A stretch of 64,000 nucleotides of DNA from Oscheius dolichura (Eukaryota > Nematoda > Chromadorea > Rhabditida > Rhabditidae), in NCBI GenBank assembly GCA_932521035.1, contig OW051492.1, positions 2,542,001-2,606,000 on the forward strand, in the 5' to 3' direction. Position 1 is the stretch's first letter, and the number at the start of each line of letters is the position of its first letter. The translations under genes and the position numbers were made by a program. Below, piece by piece: positions 1-14,970 of the stretch. Under the pieces are notes generated by a model. The model was not told the origin of the DNA, did not search any database, and saw only the letters and a program-made list of their open reading frames with translations.

Positions 1-500
1 AGCAGATCAAGGGCTATTTGATGATATACTCGGAATTTAGAGTTTACCAATGGAGATTGAAAAAGACTGGATTTTATCTGGAAGTTGACCAAAATTGGGT
101 AAAAATAGACTAAAATGCCGTCTCACGCCGGTTCCTATGGGGAAATTTCGATTCCGACAATAACATCGGGTAGCCCTTGATCTGCTGGCCAGGATACTGT
201 CAGAAATTCCATTGGGAATAAGGTGCAAAGTGTCAAAAAATGCTCACGGCGTCCCATAAAGCAAAATTGGTCAAGATTTTCGCGTTCTCTCCATTTTTCT
301 TCGCCCGTTGCTCAAATAACCCTATTGTTTTTAAAAAATCCTATATTAGACTCCATTCCGATGAAGCTCAGCTCATTCTCAGTCGTATATTGGGGGGCTA
401 GATTTATCAAAAGGACAGCTCAAAATGGAAAGAGCTTAAAAAAACTGACACGCTCTCTTGAAAATCCTTTTTAGAGGCTCGGCTCTTGATATTCCGATCC

Positions 501-605
501 CCTGCACCCGTAAAGTCTCGGCAAACAGGGATATAAAGGCGTCGGGAGTTTTGTAACTGTTTTGAATAAAGGTGATCCTCCTGCCGAGACTTTACGGGTG
601 CAGGG
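501..605. repeat. ~100-bp palindromic MITE, copy 1 (CACCCGTAAARTCTCGGC family)
   Basis: The two ends are an inverted repeat: ctgcacccgtaaagtctcgg on the left and its near-complement ending tttacgggtgcagg on the right, with about 55 bases between. The same arms recur at 2760, 4587, 20944, 22051 and 55870, so this is one interspersed non-autonomous family. Here it lies outside any recognised exon, downstream of the IFT57 exons. No target-site duplication was identified. Confidence 0.85.
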
Positions 606-825
606 AAGTGGATTATCGAGGGCCGAGTCCTCCTGGAGCCATTCCCAGCCGATAACCATAGTTATTGGGGGATTTCCGGGTAATTCCCTCTCCAGGGAGA
701 CTATTGGGAGATCAAGAAGAGTACGGTAGTTTAAATTCGATGGAAAATATTCTGTCCGAGATCTTTTCCCCCTAAACGAAGTTCTGGCCCGAGAAATTGA
801 CCGTGGTCAAGTGCGAGGAAAGCTG

Positions 826-1466
826 TCACGGTCCAGTGGCCCTATATTGACTGACCAAAATAAAGAATTCCGTTTTCAGGGTCCCGAAATGTGTGAGATT
901 CCCCGTTTCCCCGGTATCCGTTGTACGAATGTCGCCTATCGCTACGAGACCTTCTCCAAGAAGTCGCCCTTCTACATCCACCTCCTTCAGGATTACAAAT
1001 TCGTCGAGAGCGACAAAGGCTGTACCCTCTGACCCCCGCGTCTCCCCTTACCTTCTCCCTCAGTTCCGAGATAATTCTCGCCGTTGTGGCATTCGGGTCG
1101 TCGAACTGAAAATAGATACCATTATCTTTCGCGGGTAATAAACTTTTTTACCTCTTGGGGCATTTGAAAGTTTGAATTGCCGCCTTTTTGGATGAGCCAT
1201 GCCGCGAGGGACGTGAACAGATAGAACTGCTCGCCGGCGTTGGTCGACCTGACAAAATAATGACTGAATTTTGGGGAATTATGGAGCAGAAAAGGGGAGA
1301 TAAACCGTTGGATTGGACGGAATCCATGGGAAAGGAAGCCCTCCTCATAGTTGAGAAGCTTCAGCTTGTCTAGGAGCTCCTCATTCTTCAGGAATATCTC
1401 ATATTCTCGACCAGGTCCCTCCGAGGCCTCTTCCAAATGGACTGGCTCTTGTTCTTCTTCTTCCAT
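826..1466 (-). CDS. IFT57: IFT57 (intraflagellar transport 57, CHE-13) N-terminal exons, partial
   Basis: IFT57 is an IFT-B subunit that moves cargo in cilia, in nematodes only in sensory neurons. The minus-strand start at 1466 follows no obvious upstream exon. The N-terminal calponin-homology-like region is clear: EELLDKLKLLNYEEGFL, then a 43-nt intron, HYFVRSTNAGEQFYLF and LAAWLIQKGG, then a second intron and FDDPNATTARIISELREK (1105-1052). These match the family block by block. A possible third exon starts at 1026 (TAFVALDEFVILK) but drifts from the family and stops at 826. The coiled-coil half (family about 400 residues) was not found, so the gene continues beyond the window, has exons I missed, or is truncated. 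It is divergent to VAC14. Confidence 0.8.
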
Positions 1467-1973
1467 TTTATTAGAAGAGACGCTGCGAGGCGGGAAAAGA
1501 GAGAAAGAAAGCTGTTGCCATGGAAACGCGAACACAACGGCTCGGGAAGCGAAGATGACGCTAAAAACTGATAAGTAAGTTATTCCCCTTATTATTTTAT
1601 TTTTATAGGTTTTCGCATTTTTTCTATTCGATTTTATATACATTTTTAGTAGGTTTTCAGTATACATTCTTCTCGAAACATAGTTCTCCTATGAATTGAA
1701 GAGCCAGTTGCGTATTATTCCTATTCTCACGCCAAGAGACCATCCAATTTGCATTTCTTCCTCAAACACTGTTCTAGTTCTTCCAATTTGCCTATTTTTC
1801 TACTAAAAAATAGCTAAAACTATCAGCGACCTTGTAGACTACTCACTGGGGAAAAATAAATATAATAAAACATGGATTATTAGCAAAAATACAAAGTTTT
1901 CCGTCTTCTTCTCATAAAAACTGAAACATCGTCTCTCTTTGTTGTTTTTATTCTGCAAAATGTATATTTTAGG
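1467..1973. promoter_or_regulatory. Bidirectional promoter region between IFT57 and VAC14
   Basis: About 500 bp separate the divergent start codons of IFT57 (1466, minus) and VAC14 (1974, plus). The stretch is AT-rich with no coding exon that I can support. VAC14 starts just after gtatattttagg (1962-1973), an acceptor-like signal compatible with trans-splicing or a 5' UTR intron. I did not see a convincing X-box for ciliary (RFX) control by eye. Confidence 0.4.
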
Positions 1974-4900
1974 ATGACAGAAAATCAATATGCTCCTCTA
2001 ACGAGTGCCGTAGTTAAACTGCTCACGGATAAGCTCTACGACAAGAGGAAACAAGCCGCTCTCGATGTTGAAAAGTGTGTCGTCTATTTTCTATTTATTT
2101 TTTTATTATTAGTAGTTTTTTTAAATCCTGTTTTCTTTATTTTTAGGCAAGTTCGTGAGCTCTATTCCGCGAATCAAACAGCACAATTGGAGAAGTTGCT
2201 GACGGTTTTGAGGGAATTAGCCATGGGAGCAAATGGCCACACGAGGAAGGGCGGCCTGATCGGATTGGCAGCGACGGCCATCGCCTTGGGAAAGAATTCC
2301 GGACCCTATACGGAAAGGTTGATAGAGCCAGTACTGGCCTGCTTCAACGATCCTGACCTCCACGTGAGGTATTACGCCTGTGAGGTGGGTCTCTTCCCTT
2401 CCCCGTAGAGTACAGCCCCCTTTCAGTCTCTCTACAACATTGTCAAAATATGCAAAACGTCATCTTTGAGTCATTTTGACAATCTTTTTGATGTTCTATG
2501 GAAGGTACGCTATTTATTACCCCTAAAATAAAGAAAACCCCATTTAGTTGTCAGCAGATACTGATCAAAATGTACGAAGCGGGGCGGAACTGCTCGACCG
2601 GCTGGTTATGGACATCGTCGTCAATAGTTCCAATTTCGACATAGCCAATTTGATGGTCCTCTTGAGGGAAAGAATATATGTACAGACCAGCTCAAGCAGG
2701 AGATTCTTGGTCGCTTGGGTACGGTTCTTTTCCCTCTTCGACGTCAATTTCCCGCTTTCCCTGCACCCGTAAAAACTCGGCAGCAAATGGATTAGAAAGG
2801 CGAACGCGTTTCATAGCAGGAAATCTAGCTCCCGAGATTTTACTGGTGCGGGGGAAGCAGCTTCACGAGCCGGATCTCTAACTTTGAGCAGTTTTTTGGG
2901 TTTTTTTTGTCAACAATTCGTGTCAAGAGTATCTAGAAGGTCGATTTTCAGCTGAACACCCTGCTGACGACGCCCTCCTTTAATATTCTTCCCTATTTAG
3001 CAGAGGTGGCCGACGGCCTCTTCAAAATGCTCGGTACCGTAATCCCTACTTCCCTTTTTATCCCAACAATTAGGTGATTCCCAGCCAGCTGTGAGAGATG
3101 TCACGGAGACGGTCCTAGGCCAGTTTTTGTATGGAGTCAAGGCGAAGCCAGACACCCTGACCCCGGAAGACAGGGCCCAAATGGTCAATGTCCTCATTGT
3201 CCACGCCCACGAGCAAGAATCCCCGCTGAGCAGACAGTTGGCCATGGTTTGGATGGATGAATTCATCGGGTATGGCAGGGTTCCGTCTCTTTTACGTTCT
3301 TTCGTCTTCTTTTAGGATCTATGGAGTCAAGCTCCTGCCCTATATTTCTTCTTATTTGAAGACTATCCTCCCTGCTTTGGAGAATGAAAAATTACAAGGT
3401 TAGTCTACTAAAAAAAGATGGAAAAATGAGTGGGCGCGCCCGATTTCACCCCCGACCCGGCAGTGGCACCAGTTTGTGGACATATCTCGGCTATTTATGG
3501 ATCATTTTCAAAGATTTAAAAAGCAGCTGGTAGAGCTTTTCATGATAATTTTTATAAGCTTTGACCTGGTTGGATTGCTCAAACGGAAAAATCACTAGCG
3601 ATGCAAACGTTCATGCATCGCTTTTCGGGCGTGCGAGCGTTACTTAACGGCCGTTTCCAAGATTTCAAGACGTATATCGTCATAACTCTGCCATTTTTCG
3701 AAATTCAAATACCGGCACAGAGAACTCGTCAAGGCGATTCTGACGCATCTGGATTTATAGTAATTCACTGGGCACAAAAAGTTGTAGAGGCTCAAACGTG
3801 TTGAAAGCAACGTTTCCATCGCCCTAGAGTTTTCTTCAGGGCGGTTTGAGCTGAAATATGGTTGGCTAGATTGCCCTTAAAGCACTCTACCAGTAGATTT
3901 TTGAATTTTGGAAAATAGCCGAGATATGGGCACAAACAGGTACCATTCCTGGGTCGGGCGTGCCCAAAATTGGGCGCGCCCAAAATCGGCCGTTTCGGAC
4001 AAGTATCTCTGCTTTCCAGCAAAGAGTATAAATGAACATTTGCTGGCCCTGGTCACGGAAGAGGTCAGTTTGGATGACTCGGCCATCAATTCGGCCATTG
4101 ACGACCTCCTGCGGTATATAAAACACGAGAAGAGGGAGACACGAGTAGCCGTGTTGAACTGGATCCGACACTTGCACACGACCCAGGCTGGGAAGATCTT
4201 CGCCCATATGCATAAGATATTCCCGGTGCTGTTGACAGCTCTGACGGATACTTCCGACCAGGTGAGGGGAGTCCAAAAAGAAAGAGAACACTCTTTAGGT
4301 CCTATTATTGGATCTCCATCTCCTGTCGGATGTCTGCCAGTGCCGGAAGGATCAGCAACAATCCGTCGATTTGAGCACCTTCCAACTGTCGGAAGAAACC
4401 CTCGAACAGGTAAGAAAAAACTGGAAAAGGATCCAAAAATTGAGCCATTTCAGCTGTCGCCGGTTTCTCCTTTCCTCATAAAATTCTCGATTAGCCTGTT
4501 GGAAATGTTCCGAGCAGATTCGACACTTCTTCAAGATCGCGGCATTCTTATCACTAGGTAGGAGCCACAGTTAGACAGCCGCCGCGCCTGCATCCGTAAA
4601 TTCTCGGCAGGAGATTCACTTTTACTCAAAACAGCCAAATCTTCATATTCTTGACTTGCCAAGATTTTACGGGTGAAACTCCTTATTCCAGGCAATTGTG
4701 TCTCCTCCTGGAACCGGCTCACATCTACCGAACATTGTGTGTACTCCTCCTGCGGGAAGAGGATGTCTCCTTCGTTACCGTGAGTCCCCCCTCTCCCAAA
4801 ATATCAATCCCTCCCCAGATGGTAGTCTCCATGTTACATGGAGTTCTCCTAACAGCCACGGAATTGTTCATCCTCCGCGACCAGCTTCGAGAACTCAAAG

Positions 4901-5680
4901 ACAAGACGACCGTCTCCCTCTTCGAGTGTATATTTCGCTGTTGGTGTCATCGACCCGTCGCCCTTTTGGGACTTTGCCTTCTGTCTCAAAATTATTTGCA
5001 AGCTTCGAGAATAGCTCTTCTGCTATCGAAAGTAGTTGGAATATTACTGGCAATAAAAAACAACAAATTTAGGTTGATGTGACAGTTGATGTCTTGGTAG
5101 AAATAGATAAACTAGTGACTATGATAGAGAGTCCAGTGTTGGCGTGTAAGTTGAAGAAAATCTATAGAAAAAAGACCCCGTTTAGATGTTAGGATGGATC
5201 TTCTCTCTGCAATTCATCAGAGACCTCTATCCACAGTATTGTCAGCTTTGTTGATGCTTCTTCCCCAGTCGGATGCGTTTCACACGCTACACAAGAGGTT
5301 GCAAGCAGTTCCAGCACTGACAACCGTGAGGTTAGTAAAAAAGTGATGAAAAAACATTGGATTCCTTCTCTTCCGCTTGCATCACTTCGTTTTCTCTGAA
5401 AACACATGGAGACAACATTTTGATCATGCAAAAACATATTATTGCAAAAAAAGAAGATTTGCAATACTTTTCCAGCAAAACTCCAACAGAAGCAGAAAAT
5501 AAGGTTCCAATAAACTTCGAGCCATTATTTTCTTCATTGGAAGCCGCGCTGACTAGACGGCAAATTGATGTATGTTTACTTTTTCTATGAAAGTAATGTA
5601 CATTATTTGAGGTACGGAAGAAGCATCGACAAGTATTGATGGCTTCTCTTCAACGGCTGGAACAAACGACAACGTCCTAA
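1974..5680 (+). CDS. VAC14: VAC14, scaffold of the PIKfyve/FIG4 lipid kinase complex
   Basis: VAC14 is the HEAT-repeat scaffold joining PIKfyve and the FIG4 phosphatase, which control PI(3,5)P2 on endolysosomes. About 16 exons join in frame: 1974-2074, 2147-2384, 2427-2504, 2548-2718, 2952-3033, 3074-3269, 3316-3398, 4020-4261, 4299-4409, 4454-4557, 4692-4779, 4820-5030, 5073-5144, 5186-5331, one ending at 5569 (start uncertain) and 5612-5680. Family blocks follow in order: LSADTDQNVRSGAELLDRL, LLREEDVSFVT, LLTATELFILRDQLRELK, VDVTVDVLVEIDKLV, LSALLMLLPQSDAFHTLHKR and the C-terminal INFEPLFSSLEAAL that binds FIG4/PIKfyve in other species. Three introns carry MITEs (2760, 3431, 4587), and the exons are GC-richer than downstream genes. 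MRPL33 follows 248 bp on. Confidence 0.95.
2760..2852. repeat. ~90-bp palindromic MITE, copy 2, in a VAC14 intron
   Basis: The left arm is ctgcacccgtaaaaactcgg and the right arm ends gagattttactggtgcgggg. The element sits in the intron between VAC14 exons ending at 2718 and starting at 2952. It is the same family as at 501. Confidence 0.85.
3431..3982. repeat. ~550-bp foldback MITE in a VAC14 intron
   Basis: The ends form a long imperfect inverted repeat of about 65 bp. The left end starts tgggcgcgcccgat and runs to catatctcggctattt; the right end reads aaaatagccgagatat and finishes attgggcgcgccca. The interior is non-coding apart from chance frames. It explains why the intron between exons ending at 3398 and starting at 4020 is an order of magnitude longer than its neighbours. 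It is unrelated in sequence to the 90-bp family. Confidence 0.8.
4587..4675. repeat. ~90-bp palindromic MITE, copy 3, in a VAC14 intron
   Basis: The arms are cctgcatccgtaaattctcg and the complement ending aagattttacgggtg. The interior aagattcg-type sequence (cagccaaatcttcatattct) is the complement of the interior of the copy at 55870, so the middle of the element is conserved too. Confidence 0.85.
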
Positions 5681-5928
5681 AGTTAGCAGTAAGTTGTTTT
5701 TTAAATTTATATGTGCCTTGATCTTTTTACATTGTTCTATTCTGTGATATTATTTGTCGGCAGGTATCTCGTTATTGTACATTGTTTCAATTGTGATAAA
5801 TTGTTTGAATTCTAGTGACTTTTGTTTGCATAATGCAGGGTTTCAGCCCTAGCTATTGAATATTCTTTTCTCAGGCGTATCCAATTACATTCATTTTTAT
5901 TAGGCATAAAGAAAAAGACAGGAGAATA

Positions 5929-6249
5929 ATGGGAGCCAAATCCAAGTGAGTTGATTTATTTTCTACATTTCCGTATTTTCAGATATGTAATTGTACAACT
6001 TGCAAGCGTAATAACAGGCTCTACACGTGTCTGGGTGCGAGAAAGAGCAGCCGATAAATTTGCTGGAATATTCTTTGATCCTGCATGTAAGTTTTTTAAC
6101 TTATAATTATGCTTCTTCAATGCTGGAAGCATTTCTATACATTATTTATTTCAGTAGGCCGTGATTGTCTGTTCGAAGAAGCCAAACGTATAAAAGGAAA
6201 GGCAGAATTGCCGAAAAGGATTAGGCAGCTGTATAACATAGAAAATTAG
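5929..6249 (+). CDS. MRPL33: Mitochondrial ribosomal protein bL33m
   Basis: This is a small large-subunit protein of the mitochondrial ribosome. Three exons (5929-5945, 5983-6086, 6155-6249) give 71 residues. It opens MGAKSKYVIVQLASVITGST, where the AKSK start and V-x-L-x-S-x-x-TG block are typical of bL33, and continues FFDPALGRDCLFEEAKRIKG, matching the family's DP and F-x-E-x-K-I end. The length fits human MRPL33 (65 residues). The start lies 248 bp after the VAC14 stop, with tttttattag just upstream at 5894-5903, so it is probably the second gene of a two-gene operon. Confidence 0.85.
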
Positions 6250-9089
6250 TCAAGATTCACTAGTTTTTTTTTCTTTTAAATTGTTGATTTGACAACATAA
6301 ATCTAAAAAGTAGGTATTTGTGTATTGATTTTAGCGTTTTGTCGCCATACGTGGAAGTGTTGGATCAGCAAGCACATAAAGCAGACAACTGGGATTCTAA
6401 TACACGTGCATAACCAGTTGTATCTACTCGAATCACCTTGAATCTTATTACCATTGCGAATGTACACCTCCGGCTACATGACTCACTTATGGCCTCGTCT
6501 CCAATGACGTGATTTTCTCGAGGTTCTATTTATTTATGACATCGCCCTTTTGTCAGAAGGTTGTGAAATCTCTAGAACAGCCGTTACCCTCTTTTATTCG
6601 CACCATTGACTTTAGATGGTCCACTTTTTTCGAATCTTCGGAAGCCATGAGTGCAATTGAAGATGCGTCCAGTTTGTTTGTTTTATGCGCAGCGATTCCA
6701 CTGATCGTCCGAGTCCTAGGTGTTTATTAGCCCAAAGATCCTGTGTCATTTCTAAAACTAATTCAAAAGCAACTCGTACTCTCACATTTACGGCGAAATT
6801 ACTTTCCCATCTGTTTTCCTGCATGCAGTACATAAAACATTCTAGGTATTGATACCGATGTTTTTCCCCGGTGGCGTTCTTTTCTAGTTATCAGCTGTGC
6901 TTGAAACGTTCTTCGTGTCATGTGACTAGTACCCAAACAGGGAGTGAATAGTCCACTTATTCATCCAGTTTACACTTCGCCGTATCTAGCCACCAGACGG
7001 TGTATGATTCAAGCATGTATTGATTGCCATTTACGGTTTATGCCAGCTGATCGCTCATGCGAATTCTCTTTTTCCTGCCCGTGATAATCTCATAAAAGCA
7101 GTCCGCCACCCAATTATGTTTCGTTTCTCACGTGATGTCCTTGTGTTGAGTGTACCCATTGAAGAAAAGAGGTAAATGTCAGCCTTTTTTACTCTCTCAA
7201 TTTCGTTTGTATTGGCAATTTCGCTTCCAATAACGCTTTAAAAAAGACTCAAACTTCCTAGTATAGTTCACTTTACCGCATTGTAATTAATTTAGGTGCA
7301 AAAAAGAAAATGGTTGCTCGCCTATATCACTTTTCATCTTTTGTTATTCATAAATCAGTTTTCCGAAAGCAATTCTTCATCCACGTCTTGCCTAATCCTC
7401 GTTCCCCGTTTGCCATAATCGGAGTCCATCCCTTCTCTCCCCTCTAGGGAGGCCATACGTGTACTTCCCTCCCATACACACGGGTGGATCGATCCCGCGC
7501 ACCACCGCAATCGCTAGGTCCCTCCAATAGGCTTTATTCTTACTTGTTCGGGGGCTTGACCCTTGCTCCCAGACGCCATTAGTCGTTCTATGAGAGATCC
7601 GATGAGAGCTGAATGCGACAGGCTATTAGTCTTTTTTCGGGGCACACTTCGACGTCACCTCTCTCTCTCTCTCATATTGTCTAGCGCCAACATTTGGCGT
7701 CTCTTTCTTTCATTATCGGATGCAAGATTTATTCCTCTCTCTTTTTGTGCATTCTTGTTTCGCTCGGCTGGGAGCAATCTATTGTGGAGTGGGCTGTTTA
7801 CCCTTGTCTTACCTATTCTGTGCGTGAATATCTTATGCCGCAATCGACACCCATTTGCCAGACTTATTTCCATTCTCTCTATTTTTATAGAAATTACAAT
7901 CCGCGTTTGTTCTTTTTCTGTTATTCGATAAAAACCAACAACATGCATTATTATTTTAGAGGTTATTTTTTTATAAAATACAAGCTCAGTTGTCGTTGAT
8001 TACTCGCTCGCTACATCCTTTAGCTCGCATGATTTGTAGGCATGTGCTCACCTTTATCAACGCCGCTCCTATGTTGTTTAGCGACAGCCGGACGAAGTTG
8101 CTCGTTCCCAGGCGTTTGGGCCGCTATTGATTTGCAAAAACGAACATTTGGCTGACATTATTGCAATTTGCTTCTACCTATCAATCACTAGCAAAATGAA
8201 ATGCCAGATGCGTTTTATTTACTGAACGGCGTTCTGTTTCATTTGTTTGTTTTGTTATATGTATACTGTTGATCCTTTGTCTATCTTTCAATAGACAATG
8301 ACGAGTGAGGCAAAATGTCATATCTTATCGCATGTTTTTTGAGGATGACTAGGCATGAATAACTTTATTTCTACAAGCTTGTTCATCGGAATAATAACCA
8401 TCTTTTGGTTGAGCTTCAATTCTTATTCATGCATCACTATTCTACCCTGATTTATATTATAACATCATTCTTTCTCTATAGACGTCATTCAATCTTCTAC
8501 GTAATTTGAAGCGGCAGCACCCCCTATTGTCTATTTTTCTCTTTCTTGCCCTGCAGTTAGATAAATGAAACGCACCTCGGGGGCATATTTGGTCAGCCGA
8601 GTGTTGGAAAGCGATTTGAAATGGCACTCATCTTCCTCTTATTTCAAAAACAATTTAATTCATCACAAAGTCCCCCGTTTGTTGCTACTCGACTAACGTC
8701 CAGTAACCTAATCGAATTTCATGGTCGTTTCGCTGGTTTCGTCAAACCTTGATTCGCTGGCATCGATTCTAATTTCATATTACTTCAAAATTGCCTCGTT
8801 TTCAACCTACTACAACGCAGGTCTTGAATTCGCCCCTTCCGCGTTATAGTTTTTCTCTCGCAATTATGCAGCACAATCTTCTTTGTAGCCGCCACTCTCG
8901 CGTTGATCGGCCTTGTTAATATTTCATTATGCGACAGCCAGAAATGTTAGTTTTCTCAGCCGTTTATTAGCGAACATTGAATGGTGTTTCGTTTGCATAT
9001 CTTTACTTTCGCTGTATAAGATTTTTAAAACTTTGAAGTAATTACATCATTATTTTCAGTTAAACTTACTCCCTCGAAGAACCATCAAT
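6250..9089. other. Gene-poor 2.8-kb region upstream of endophilin
   Basis: No exon with family similarity and no convincing tRNA or snRNA were found on either strand. The open frames here are short and lack splice-consistent continuation. A (ct)n-rich run lies near 7660-7675. The stretch is by far the longest non-coding interval in the window and precedes a neuronal gene, so it may hold distal regulatory elements of endophilin; that is inference. Confidence 0.5.
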
Positions 9090-11136
9090 ATGTCATTTGC
9101 AGGATTGCGAAAACAGTTTAACAAGGCTAATCAGGTACTACTCGTTTTCTGTAATAACGTTTAGAAAATTTAGTACTTATCTGAAACGGTGGGCACAGCA
9201 GAACCCACTAAATTAGACGATGCATACAATGATATGGAGAAAAACGTTGACACAACTTACGAACTCGTCACTGCACTAGTAGCCGGCGTCAATGAATATT
9301 TGCAGCCTAATCCAGGTATTTTTTTCTACATTGCTTCTTCAGATTTTTGCACTTCTAACCCTAAAAGGGTGGACTTTAAAAAAATAAACGGACTTTCCAT
9401 TGTGCCTACTTTTAGTAAAAAGTTTAGCAACTCGAGCAAAAATGGCTACGATGGGAGCGTTGTCGAAAGTGAGCGGAACGGCTAAAACGTCTCCGTACCC
9501 ACAGACAGAAGGAATGTTAGCTGAGACTATGACTAAATTTGGCCAACGTCTTGGAGAAAATAGTGATTTGGCAAAGGTGGGATGTGTCTTATTTAACAAG
9601 TTCATAATTTCCAGGCTTTATTCGATGCTGGAGAAGCATATCGGCAAATGGCTGACATCAAATATCAAATGGAAGATAACGTGAAGCAGAATTTTTTGGA
9701 CCCTCTCATGCAGCTCCAAAACAATGAACTCAAAGACGTCAATGTAATTTTTTAAAACTTATTTCAGTTGTATTTTTTTATTTATTTTTTGAAAGTTGTC
9801 CAAGATTATGACCAGACCTGAGCGGATAATCCGGTTGCAAAATTGCGGAACGCTAACACCAACGTCTTTTAAAAATCAGCATTGCTATGTCTGACCTTTT
9901 TAGTATTTTTCCCATATAGTACCTACTGGTTTCTACACAAACAAAAGAAAAGTTTAGTAAAATAACACATATCCGTCGAGTACGGGTCAATCAAAGTTAC
10001 TATCCGGTATCCGTACGTAATCCGTCCGGATAACCGTTTCGGATAGTTGACCAGAACTTCGGAAGTACTAGCATTTTCTCTAATTTTTCTGTTCATTTTG
10101 TAGCTAACATGCTGTAGTATATGTAAAAAATATAAAATGCGTAAACTGTAGTGCTAAAGATTTTAAAATCCTGTCGACGCTAGTCATTTCGCACTTTTGC
10201 CTAAACTATCCGCCCAGGCTTGATTACGATATCGGAAAAACGTAAGGCAGCAATTTCCTCAAACATAAAGCTTGCACAAATATAATTGTTTTTAGCACCA
10301 TCGAACAAAGCTAAAGGGCCGCCGCTTGGATTATGACTGCAAGAAGAGGCAGCAACGAAGAGATGACGAGATGATCCAAGCTGAAGAAAAGCTGGAGGAA
10401 TCTAAACGATTGGCTGAGATGGCAATGTTCAACGTTCTGTCTAACGACGTTGAACAGATCTCTCAATTGCGTGCCCTTGTCGATGCACAGATGGAATTCC
10501 ATCGTCAGACCGCACAAGTTTTGGAACAGTTGCAAACTCAACTAAATTATAGGTTGGTAATTTCTTCTTTTTTTTAATGATTTCTGAACCTTTGTAGGAT
10601 TAAAGAAGCAAGTTCCCGTGTTCGCCCAGATCACGTTCCTGCGTCCGTACTTGTATCCCGCACACCAAGAAGTAGATCACCTGTTCCGGATAATATGGGT
10701 TCAAGTACAACATCTTTTGGGAATCCTTATGCGCAGAACGGTGCTACAGCTAATCAATTTGCTGGCCAAGCTGCTCCTCCTGTAAGGATATATCTTATTT
10801 TCATCTTCTGATAGCTTTTATGCTACGTGAACGAATTTATCCTGTTTTTAGGACTATGCATTCCAAGCCAATGTTCCACCAGCTGCTACATCTGCGCCTG
10901 CCTCACAGAAGCCATGTTGCAAGGCATTGTTTGACTTCGAAGCTCAAAATCCAGGAGAATTGGATTTCAAAGAAGGATCGATGATTGAATTAGTCACTCA
11001 GGTATGCATTTAATTCTAGTGGAATAATTTACATCAAAATATTCAGATAGACGAAAACTGGTTTGAAGGAAAATGCAACGGCAAAAATGGTCTCTTCCCT
11101 ATAAGTTACGTCCAAGTTCTTGTTCCTCTTCGTTGA
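9090..11136 (+). CDS. SH3GL: Endophilin A (UNC-57 type), N-BAR plus SH3
   Basis: Endophilin bends membranes and recruits dynamin and synaptojanin in synaptic vesicle endocytosis. Eight exons join in frame: 9090-9134, 9174-9315, 9428-9576, 9615-9743, 10296-10552, 10598-10781, 10852-11001 and 11047-11136. The amphipathic helix 0 is [15 protein letters not shown]. The BAR domain follows with [42 protein letters not shown] and [13 protein letters not shown] short Pro/Ala/Ser linker leads to the SH3 domain: [38 protein letters not shown] and SYVQVL. Length (about 340-350 residues) and order are those of the family. The 550-bp intron before 10296 is the longest in the gene. Confidence 0.96.
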
Positions 11137-11753
11137 ATCTCATTAACATTCATAGCTTTAATATTTCAAACTATTTGCCATGCCGTGCATTTTTTGCCAT
11201 AGTCACGTTTTTTAACATGTGGAAAGCAATATTCACTTTCATTTCAATTTGCTGATAGTATGTTTAGTGATATATTTATTTTCTTTACTTTTTTTTTGTA
11301 AATTAACCTTTTTTATTTAGTTGGTCGTCATATGTCACTTTATTATGTCATTTGTTTGTACCATCTATTTGTGAATAGAGCCCAATGAATTGTAGTCTGT
11401 AAGTGCACGGTGAGAATAAAGTATCTCAAATAAGTGTTCTCGATTATTAGCAGACGAAGAACTAGTAAACGATAGTCTACATTACATCTCATGTTATAAT
11501 GTCTTTTTACTCGGTATAATTGTTCTAGTAATGTAATATGCTCATCAATTATCCATAACTTGTTTTTGTGTTCTAGAGTTGGTTAAAAGAGTTCGAGCAG
11601 TTGATGTTACATGAGCTTCGGGCGTGACGCCTTGCGTACGAGCTAGCTCGCAATTTCACAATTCTTCTCTCAAGTCATTCAAATGACGACATCTTCTCGT
11701 TTTTCTTTTTTAGCAACATTGCTTGGAAAAGATTTTTCACATTTGTTTCAGAG
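11137..11753. other. Intergenic, endophilin 3' region to AFG3L2
   Basis: No gene seen. The first part carries the endophilin 3' UTR, with aataaa at 11415-11420. The end, atttgtttcagag (11742-11753), is an acceptor signal directly against the AFG3L2 ATG. Confidence 0.5.
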
Positions 11754-14750
<2,997 letters not shown>

Positions 14751-14970
14751 AGAAGCAGATCATAATAGTTCTAAATGAAAATCAATGTCCTTCACTTGTG
14801 CAAAATGTAATTAATAGGCTATAGTAGTAGGATCTCTCTTTATTGTTGTTATCATTTGTTTGTTGTTTACGTTAAACACTTTCTTTTTATTCTTTTTTAG
14901 TGCAGATACTAAGGAGCTATCTAGTTGAATACTTCCAAATTTTAACCAAAACACGTGTTTAAATTTTTAG

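Noticed and set aside
7563..7999. Overlapping open frames of about 100-120 codons on both strands
   Set aside because: T-rich and C-rich low-complexity composition opens several frames at once; no splice-consistent extension or family similarity.
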